From Saccharomycodes ludwigii (Eukaryota > Ascomycota > Saccharomycetes > Saccharomycodales > Saccharomycodaceae), in assembly GCF_020623625.1 (NCBI RefSeq), contig NC_060204.1, forward strand, positions 248,001 through 312,000: a DNA stretch of 64,000 nt, in the 5' to 3' direction. Positions 57,887 through 64,000 of the stretch are shown here, in pieces (position 1 is the stretch's first letter; the number at the start of each line of letters is the position of its first letter). The notes under the pieces are model-generated. The model saw only the letters and a list, made by a program, of their open reading frames with translations, ran no database searches and was not told the DNA's origin. The translations under genes were made by a program, and so were the position numbers.

Positions 57887-59425
57887 ATGAACAGAAGATC
57901 CGGTAAGTCTAATAATAGACCATTTTCATCCCTACCTGCAGGTCCCAAGGCAGCTTCCAGACCTTTAGGTAAAATACCAACACATCCCAGAGCTTCAAAC
58001 ATTTCAACGACAAGACAAAATTTAAATACCAATTCGAAATATAATTCTTCTAAAGCTAGAGGGCCTAATACTTTACCATCTTCACCGTCATCCATTTTGA
58101 ATTCTGGTTCCTCCAAAACTGCCTCTGAGATCAACACTGATGCTGTTGCTGCTACTTCCACTGCAAACAATTCTAAGTCCTCTAAATTCACATTTAAACA
58201 ACTTCCAAGGAAACCAACTAACCAAAACGTTTCCCCTTCATCCTCTACGTTACCACATGCTCCTATTCATTCTTCCTCAAGACAATACAACACCAAGAAA
58301 AGTAAGTATAATGATAAAAGTTATCTTCACAGAATCGTAGCGTTACAGCAAAATCTTTTTGGTCAAAAATTAAAGTCGAAACAATTAACCAAATCACATG
58401 TATCTACAAGATTTCAATCCTCGATAAAAGCCTCAACAAGAATTATCTCTATAGAATGGGACCCCACAGGAAACCACTTGGCATTCACTAAATCAGATGG
58501 CACATTATGTTTCATGAAAGTACCTGCGCGTGATATTTCTGCTGATAGAAAGACACCTTTGCCTAAAGAGGAAAAAATAGGTGGTAAGAATAAATATGGG
58601 CACACTTTATTAAAATTTGGATACGTTCTAAATAATGGAATTAGTTGGAATAGGCTTGCGCCTGTTAAATTTTGTGTTTGTGGGCATGAGTATATTGATT
58701 ATGAAGACACTAAGGGAAGGGGATTTTTAAGAGTATATGAATATAATAGTTCATTTGAAGAAAAACTGACCCTCGTAGATAAAAGGTATTTTGATGACGA
58801 CAGAATTTTTGATTGTAAATATTCACCTGTCAGTGATATGGTTGTGATTGTTACTGAATCTAATAAACTGCATTTTTTAAACGAAACTTTGGAAATAGTT
58901 AACACCATTCAGTACGAGAATTCTATTTATTCAATCTGTTGGAATAATAACGGCAAATTTTTGTTTGTTGGTTTTAAATCTGGCGAAGTCGATGTTTTAA
59001 AGCAAATAAATAATGATAATGATGAAGAAAATGGACTAAGCTATAAATTTCAATCTGTTTATAAGATGTATCCTCATTGTTCTAAAATAACTACAATTGC
59101 TGTTGATGGAAGAGGCAAATTTGTTGCATTTAGTAGTGATGACGGGTTGGTATCGTTATGGAATTTGAATGATTTGTCGTTGATAAAAGTAATTGAAAGC
59201 GACTCCGGATTTAAGATCGTCTCTATCAGTATTAGTCAAGATGGATTAACTTTGGGAATATCATATGAAAATCAGAATAAAGAAAGATACGTGAATCTTG
59301 TTTTTTGGCCCTTCTCAACTTCATTGCTAAATCTAAAGGGTTCAACATTAGTTAAATTTTTAGAGCGGAAAACTTCCTTTATATTGTCAAATTCCAACAA
59401 TGAAATTGAGTATTATTCTTGTTGA
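57887..59425 (+). CDS. TEX1: Tex1, WD40 subunit of THO/TREX
   Basis: 512 residues, longer than S. cerevisiae Tex1 (422) by a Ser/Pro/Asn-rich, basic N-terminal ~150 residues. Tex1 is the beta-propeller subunit of THO, which couples transcription to mRNA export. Core repeats run from ~180: STRIISIEWDPTGNHLAFTKSDGTL, DDRIFDCKYSPVSDMVVIVT, NSIYSICWNNNGKFLFVGFKSGEVDVL, SKITTIAVDGRGKFVAFSSDDGLVSLWNL and FKIVSISISQDGLTLGISYE. Divergence is high, so the assignment relies on WD repeats plus position between RTC4 and MRPL17, exactly as in S. cerevisiae. Confidence 0.82.
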   Translation: MNRRSGKSNNRPFSSLPAGPKAASRPLGKIPTHPRASNISTTRQNLNTNSKYNSSKARGPNTLPSSPSSILNSGSSKTASEINTDAVAATSTANNSKSSKFTFKQLPRKPTNQNVSPSSSTLPHAPIHSSSRQYNTKKSKYNDKSYLHRIVALQQNLFGQKLKSKQLTKSHVSTRFQSSIKASTRIISIEWDPTGNHLAFTKSDGTLCFMKVPARDISADRKTPLPKEEKIGGKNKYGHTLLKFGYVLNNGISWNRLAPVKFCVCGHEYIDYEDTKGRGFLRVYEYNSSFEEKLTLVDKRYFDDDRIFDCKYSPVSDMVVIVTESNKLHFLNETLEIVNTIQYENSIYSICWNNNGKFLFVGFKSGEVDVLKQINNDNDEENGLSYKFQSVYKMYPHCSKITTIAVDGRGKFVAFSSDDGLVSLWNLNDLSLIKVIESDSGFKIVSISISQDGLTLGISYENQNKERYVNLVFWPFSTSLLNLKGSTLVKFLERKTSFILSNSNNEIEYYSC

Positions 59426-59666
59426 TATAATAACTTATAAATGTCCATATTTATTATACACGTAATTTTTTTTTCATATTTAGATTTGAAGTATCTTTTG
59501 GTCAAATGTTACTTTTGTATTAGCAGTGTGTTAATTTATTATATTTGTTTTGTTATACAAAATAAATTATTAATATTTATTTATATATATTTACAGGTGT
59601 AACTGGTAGTAACGATAAAAGGATATAATGAACAAAAAAAAAAAAAAAAAAAAAAGATAATGTATA

Positions 59667-59674
59667 TATATACA
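59667..59674 (-). promoter_or_regulatory. Possible Puf3 site in the MRPL17 3' UTR
   Basis: The minus strand reads UGUAUAUA beginning 6 nt after the MRPL17 stop codon, matching the UGUANAUA core bound by Puf3 in mRNAs for mitochondrial proteins. The preferred C two bases upstream is absent, and the motif sits in a TA/TG-rich stretch, so chance is possible. Confidence 0.35.
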
Positions 59675-59679
59675 CACAT

Positions 59680-60486
59680 TTAGTTCAATAAGAACCCGAT
59701 TGCTTCATAATATTTATCTCCAACCTTTTCCTTCAATTCATCTTTGGCAACCCAAGCAAATTCTAAAGCTTCAGTCTTTGGTTCAAATTTTCCCGCTAAT
59801 ATATGGCTCTTAATGAAAAATGTAACTTTTTCTCCATTAACTAAAGCTTTACAAGGCTTTGTAGAAACAGTCCAAGTGTTAATTTTATCACCACCCAATT
59901 CTCTTAAACCGGATTCGGCAATTTCATGCAAAATTTTACATTTACTGTTTTGGAGGAAGGATGGGAAAGACCACTCACCTGTTTTGTTAGATTTAACAAT
60001 TAAATATAAGTTTTTATCTAAACGTCTTTCCAAGCTTTTTAAATCTCCACATTCGTCAGCCTTTGTAATTCTACTATTTGGTAAAATTCTTCTGTTAATA
60101 TTATGGGAAGAAGAAGCTGAATCACCCTCATTAGGGTCATCCTCTGATTGTTGTTCTAATGGCAACACTATTTCTTGTGCGGCATTTCTTTCTCTGTTTC
60201 CCCTAACGTCTGGAACACCTTTAGAATAGAAAACACCTGGTAATTTAGAAACTGGTCCTCGTTGTAAAGCTAAAAATTTACGTTCGGCTAAAGTGCCTCT
60301 TTTGAAATAATAATATTGTGGGAAAGTCCACATTAAACGACGTTCTAACTCACGTTGGTATGCACAGTATGTTGATTCTAATTTAGATGGTTGTTGTGTA
60401 ATTATTGGTGTTCTCGATAAAATTATGGCTGATTCGATTACACTTGGTTTGGTAACTTTAGTAGCTAAGGATCTTGTGAACAACAT
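59680..60486 (-). CDS. MRPL17: Mitochondrial ribosomal protein of the large subunit, mL46 (Mrpl17)
   Basis: I start at ATG 60486 (268 residues; 281 in S. cerevisiae) because MLFTRSLATKVTKPSV is a good matrix presequence; the frame upstream lacks ATG. The N-terminal motif STYCAYQRELERRLMWTFPQYYYFKRGTLAERKFLALQRGP is typical of mL46. The C-terminal ~130 residues have the Nudix-like fold of the family (NKTGEWSFPSFLQ, AESGLRELGGDKINTWTVSTKPC, FFIKSHILAGKFEPK, EFAWVAKDEL) without a full catalytic Nudix box. Convergent with TEX1 as in S. cerevisiae. Confidence 0.93.
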   Translation of the reverse strand: MLFTRSLATKVTKPSVIESAIILSRTPIITQQPSKLESTYCAYQRELERRLMWTFPQYYYFKRGTLAERKFLALQRGPVSKLPGVFYSKGVPDVRGNRERNAAQEIVLPLEQQSEDDPNEGDSASSSHNINRRILPNSRITKADECGDLKSLERRLDKNLYLIVKSNKTGEWSFPSFLQNSKCKILHEIAESGLRELGGDKINTWTVSTKPCKALVNGEKVTFFIKSHILAGKFEPKTEALEFAWVAKDELKEKVGDKYYEAIGFLLN

Positions 60487-60670
60487 TTTTTTTTTTATTT
60501 TATTTCCCTCCCTTATCTTTGCTTCTTTGATCAATTTTTTTAATTATTTTAATTACTATATGTGATGTTTACCTTGTTGAATTATATACTAATATTTTTT
60601 TTTTTTTTTTTTTTTTTAATAAAAACCAACAGTTGGAAAGTTTCATCAATGTGAATGTTAAGAGTAGGGG

Positions 60671-60706
<36 letters not shown>

Positions 60707-61051
60707 CATTTGATTTGTGAAATATCACTTGGTACTAAAATTATTTTCGTATGTCCGAAACTCTCGGACATATTTTAAGGTAAATACGAAGATAGTGACA
60801 CTGATTATTTATATGGATTTTTTAATATTTAACTTTTTGTCATCTTATTTTTAAATGACAGAATGATAATTTTTAATATTTTAATAAAAACATCTTCTAA
60901 AAAAAAAAAAAAAAAAATAATAATAATAATAAAATTAGACTCTATCTCTAAATACCGTAAGAATATTTAACTTATATTCAAAAATATAACTTTAAATTAA
61001 ATCACTCAATTTTTTTTTTCCCCTTTCTTTTTAACAATATTCTTATTCTTT
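60487..61051. promoter_or_regulatory. MRPL17 promoter region and 3' region of the Atg22-like gene
   Basis: 565 bp. A T32 run at 60675-60706, the longest homopolymer noted, and another T run near 60597-60617. An inverted repeat with 9-bp arms, TATGTCCGA and TCGGACATA around a 5-nt loop, lies at 60750-60772, 264 bp upstream of MRPL17. A18 near 60899-60917 is followed by an AAT repeat. Confidence 0.5.
60675..60706. repeat. T32 homopolymer
   Basis: Thirty-two consecutive T residues upstream of MRPL17. In yeasts such tracts exclude nucleosomes and mark promoters. Length may be affected by sequencing or assembly error. Confidence 0.8.
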
Positions 61052-62701
61052 TTATATTATTTCACCAGTTTCTGAAGTTAAGGGGTCTAACGCCGTTTTT
61101 TCCAACTTACCCACTTGTTTCATACCTTTATCTAAATCTGTCCACCAGAAAAAAAAAATGGAAATAGCAAACAAACACAAGTTAGGAATAAATGGAACTC
61201 TTAGATTACCTGTATTATTTTGGATTTCAGCAATAATTAAAGATTCACACCAGCCAGTAGCCAAACCCAACATAACTTCTAAACCAAAGTATTCGTTTTC
61301 TTTACCAGTAGGTAACAACGCCGAATAAACGGCTCTATTTAAAGAACGAATTGCACTTGAACTACTAGTAAAAAAAATTTGGAATAACCAAAATTCCCAA
61401 CCATGCTTGAAACCAATTCCACTACTAGAAGAAGCACCAATTGACCCCCAGATATTAGAGAATAAACCAATAGTTAATAAAAAATATAAAGTATATTTAA
61501 TCAACTTGGTACTAGCTTTATGAGATCCATTCCAGTTTCTATAAGCTAACATCCAACCAAACGAACCTAAAGAGGCAGCGATATAAGAGACAAATTGGAA
61601 AATAGTATATTCACTGGCACTTTTACCTAAGCCCAAAGTGGTACGAAATAACAAACCAAAGATAAATAGGAAATTGGAATAAGAAATATTCCATAAAACC
61701 CACCCAACAACATACTTGAAAGCTTCTTTATATTGGTAGATATCTTTCAAGATACGTGTAAATCTTTTAAATGGATAGCTAACTACTTGTAGTGAACCAT
61801 TTTTTTTAATACTGTATTGAAACTTTTCCCCCTTAAAGTTTGGCAAAAAAAAGGAACCAATAGAAACGCAAAAAAGTGAAATACCACCACCTATAATTAT
61901 TGCAATTAAATAATTTCTATAAGTACTAACAACACGATGTGTGTACACAATAACAACTCCAATAATTAAACCCAAAATACCACCAAGGTTACTGGCGATG
62001 ATTCCCATAGCGCTGACTGTAGCGCCAGTTTTTAACATTGAATTACAGTTTTGAACCTCATCATATTTAGCTTTCATAAAAACAGGAATGTAAGAACCTT
62101 GAGTAATTTGATAAATTGTATCACAAATTAACATTACAACATATAAAATCGAGGACCCAACTAGTCTACCGTAAGTTTGCTCCCAAGCGACACCCAACAA
62201 GATAAAACATATCATACTAAATAAAGCAATGCTTACGCACATTAACCACTTTCTATAGTTACTAAAATCGGCAATACCCATCAATACAATGGCAACCAAA
62301 CCTTCCAAACTTGTATAAATAGCCTTTAAATATGTTACGTAGGCAGTTGCTTGAACCAAATGACCATTGAATTCAAAATAACAATCACTACCAAACTGCT
62401 CACATTTTTTATTCGGTAACTTCTTGGGATGACCTAGCGTGTAAGTAATATCTTGGATGACAACTGGGACATATGTTTTTGCCATAGCCGAAACTGGCCC
62501 TGTGCTAAAACAAATTAATAACCAAGCTAAAAAAGATTTTCTTGAATTCCAACCTAAATATCGATTTTTTTCAGCACTATTTTCATTTAATAATATTATA
62601 CTTGTTGGTGAATACTCTTTTACTAAAACATCTACTTTTTTTTTATTTATTTCGTTTTTATCAGGCACATCAGAAAAGTTTCCAGGCTGCTGTATCACCA
62701 T
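61052..62701 (-). CDS. Atg22-like vacuolar-type MFS transporter
   Basis: 549 residues with about 11-12 hydrophobic segments. The start of the first membrane region, FSTGPVSAMAKTYVPVVIQDIT, and the late FQIFFTSSSSAIRSLNRAVYSALLPTGKENEYFGLEVML are typical of the Atg22 family, whose yeast member exports amino acids from the vacuole after autophagy. The N-terminal ~45 residues are polar and probably cytosolic. It resembles the fungal Atg22-like branch more than S. cerevisiae Atg22 itself (which has SFSSEPFVVSAVSTYIP at this place), so it may be a paralogue with a different substrate. S. cerevisiae has no such gene beside MRPL17. Confidence 0.75.
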   Translation of the reverse strand: MVIQQPGNFSDVPDKNEINKKKVDVLVKEYSPTSIILLNENSAEKNRYLGWNSRKSFLAWLLICFSTGPVSAMAKTYVPVVIQDITYTLGHPKKLPNKKCEQFGSDCYFEFNGHLVQATAYVTYLKAIYTSLEGLVAIVLMGIADFSNYRKWLMCVSIALFSMICFILLGVAWEQTYGRLVGSSILYVVMLICDTIYQITQGSYIPVFMKAKYDEVQNCNSMLKTGATVSAMGIIASNLGGILGLIIGVVIVYTHRVVSTYRNYLIAIIIGGGISLFCVSIGSFFLPNFKGEKFQYSIKKNGSLQVVSYPFKRFTRILKDIYQYKEAFKYVVGWVLWNISYSNFLFIFGLLFRTTLGLGKSASEYTIFQFVSYIAASLGSFGWMLAYRNWNGSHKASTKLIKYTLYFLLTIGLFSNIWGSIGASSSSGIGFKHGWEFWLFQIFFTSSSSAIRSLNRAVYSALLPTGKENEYFGLEVMLGLATGWCESLIIAEIQNNTGNLRVPFIPNLCLFAISIFFFWWTDLDKGMKQVGKLEKTALDPLTSETGEII

Positions 62702-64000
62702 GCTCAGTTTTATTTATTTATTTTTTTTTTTTTTTTTCAAAGGTTTACAATTTTTATTTTAGTAGTGTTAAAATTTTTTTAAAAGGTGAATATTTTATAA
62801 TTTAATTATTAATTGAAGATAAATGCAAGAAGAAGGGTATAAAGAAAAAAAAAAAAAAAAAAAAAATATTTAATAAAAATAATTAGGCAGACAGACTAAT
62901 ATAAATATAGATGTATATTAAAAAAGAAGATATTTAATGAATTAAATAATTAAAATGACAAAGTGTACATATATATATATTCTTATTAGTCTGCTTAATT
63001 TACTTTGGACAATTTCTAACATGCTGGCATATCGCTGTTTTCAAATTTTTTTTGTTAAATTAGTTATTACAAATACATACACATAAAAAAAAAATTTTTT
63101 TTATATCTATTTATGCATTAAATAATTTTTATAAAAAGCTTTTTTGGAATTTTTTTTTTTTTTTTTTTTTTTATGCCAAGAATAAAATTATAATTGCTAT
63201 TGAATATAAAAGCACAGCAATTTTTGTATCAGGTTTAAAAGTTTAGTCATCATATAACTGATTTTCTTATACTAAATTATATACTATATTGTATATGGGT
63301 GAAAGCTAAAGCACTGTGACAAAGATAGAAAATTTATATTTCTAATATTGTTGGTATTTTCCAAGAATAAAGTTTTCACACTGTCATTTATATATACTAG
63401 AAGTTTTATCTATGACGTATGGTGAGCAATTTGTAAGTATTTTTTTTTTTTTTTTTTTTTGCGCAAATTTTTGACCATTAAGAATAGAACGCTAAATCCA
63501 TTCTTTCGTGTTATTCATAATCATACATTAAACGCATTATATTGGTAACATTTAACAAGGCATAATGACCATTGTGAAATAACCAATAAATCAAGCAACA
63601 AAATAAAATTTACATAGAGTACTAATACTATTTTACTTGATTAATTTTTTTTATTATACCTGACAAATACAATTTCTTCTTCTTCTTCTCTATAGTCAAG
63701 AAAAGTTTCAAATATTAGTTTTTATTATCAGAAAAATTTGTTATTATAGTAAAAATAGAGAATAAGTAAAAATGTCAACACAAGGAAGGTTATGCAACGT
63801 CTTCATCTTCCAAACTATCTAAGAAAGCTATTTTCTATGCACTTATCCTAACTTCTCCCCATTTACAGTTATTAACAAAAATCAAATTATTCTATTATCT
63901 TGCACAAAAAAAAAAAAAATAAACATACAAGGTAAACAATTAATATCGAGTTAAATACTTATAAAACTGGATAAATAATAATAATATATTAAAAGAAAAG
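62702..64000. other. 1.3-kb right-end region without a recognisable gene
   Basis: It holds the promoter of the Atg22-like gene and then A/T-rich DNA. Poly(A) or poly(T) runs lie near 62845-62866, 63150-63171 and 63442-63460, and a CTT repeat near 63677-63688. An ATG at 63772 opens only 16 codons. The neighbouring gene presumably begins beyond base 64000. Confidence 0.6.

Noticed and set aside
63772-63900. Possible short first exon with an intron (ATG, then GTTATG, TCCTAAC and TACAG)
   Set aside because: The splice signals are non-consensus and joining them leads to an immediate stop codon, so it is most likely chance.

Overview
The window is nuclear DNA from a budding yeast (Saccharomycotina). 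Genes are dense and, as far as I can see, intronless. Intergenic DNA is extremely A/T-rich and full of long poly(A)/poly(T) tracts, some of 27-32 nt. Every recognisable product is a yeast protein and the standard code gives good family matches. From memory of S. cerevisiae, most of the window is the equivalent of the chromosome XIV block YNL270-YNL252 (LYP1/ALP1, PIK1, IST1, PDR17, YIF1, POL2, ORC5, LTO1, ATX1, DSL1, SIP3, FOL1, GIS2, RTC4, TEX1, MRPL17). Genes that S. cerevisiae keeps on chromosome VII (TAM41, TFC4, UFD1) and next to the SIP3 duplicate YSP1 on chromosome VIII (LIN1) are interleaved. That is the gene order expected of a lineage that split before the whole-genome duplication. 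With the very low GC it suggests a Saccharomycodes-like or similar non-WGD yeast; this is inference, not proof.

Layout. 1-643: 5' end of PIK1 (minus), running off the left edge. 1.3-11.5 kb: a minus-strand array of three complete CAN1/LYP1/ALP1-type basic amino acid permeases plus a ~150-bp relic of a fourth. 12.7-20.1 kb: TAM41(+), IST1(-), TFC4(-), UFD1(+). 20.2-28.4 kb: a BRE4-like membrane protein, PDR17, a small unrecognised protein with an RRM-like pattern, YIF1 (all minus). 29.0-37.2 kb: POL2 and ORC5 (plus), both DNA replication. 38.2-48.2 kb: LIN1(+), then LTO1, ATX1, DSL1, SIP3 (all minus). 48.6-51.7 kb: TGL2 and COQ6 (minus). 52.3-55.5 kb: GIS2(+) and FOL1(-). 56.3-60.5 kb: RTC4(-), TEX1(+), MRPL17(-). 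61.1-62.7 kb: an Atg22-like transporter (minus). The last 1.3 kb holds no gene I can support.

These are mostly independent housekeeping genes rather than one pathway. Functional links are the permease array (basic amino acid uptake), PIK1/PDR17/SIP3/DSL1/YIF1 (lipid and membrane traffic), POL2/ORC5 (replication) and TAM41/TGL2/COQ6/FOL1/MRPL17 (mitochondria). I see no tRNA, rRNA, transposon, LTR or centromere.

The best leads are: the permease array, whose substrate-determining positions have diverged and which carries a relic and conversion tracts; a recurrent ACGGC element in its promoters; three ATCACGTG sites before three successive genes; a perfect proteasome-type element before UFD1; a 19-nt G tract in the probable 3' UTR of TGL2; a duplicated 15-bp element between COQ6 and GIS2; and a possible non-AUG mitochondrial presequence on FOL1. 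I did not find a clearly new multi-gene system.
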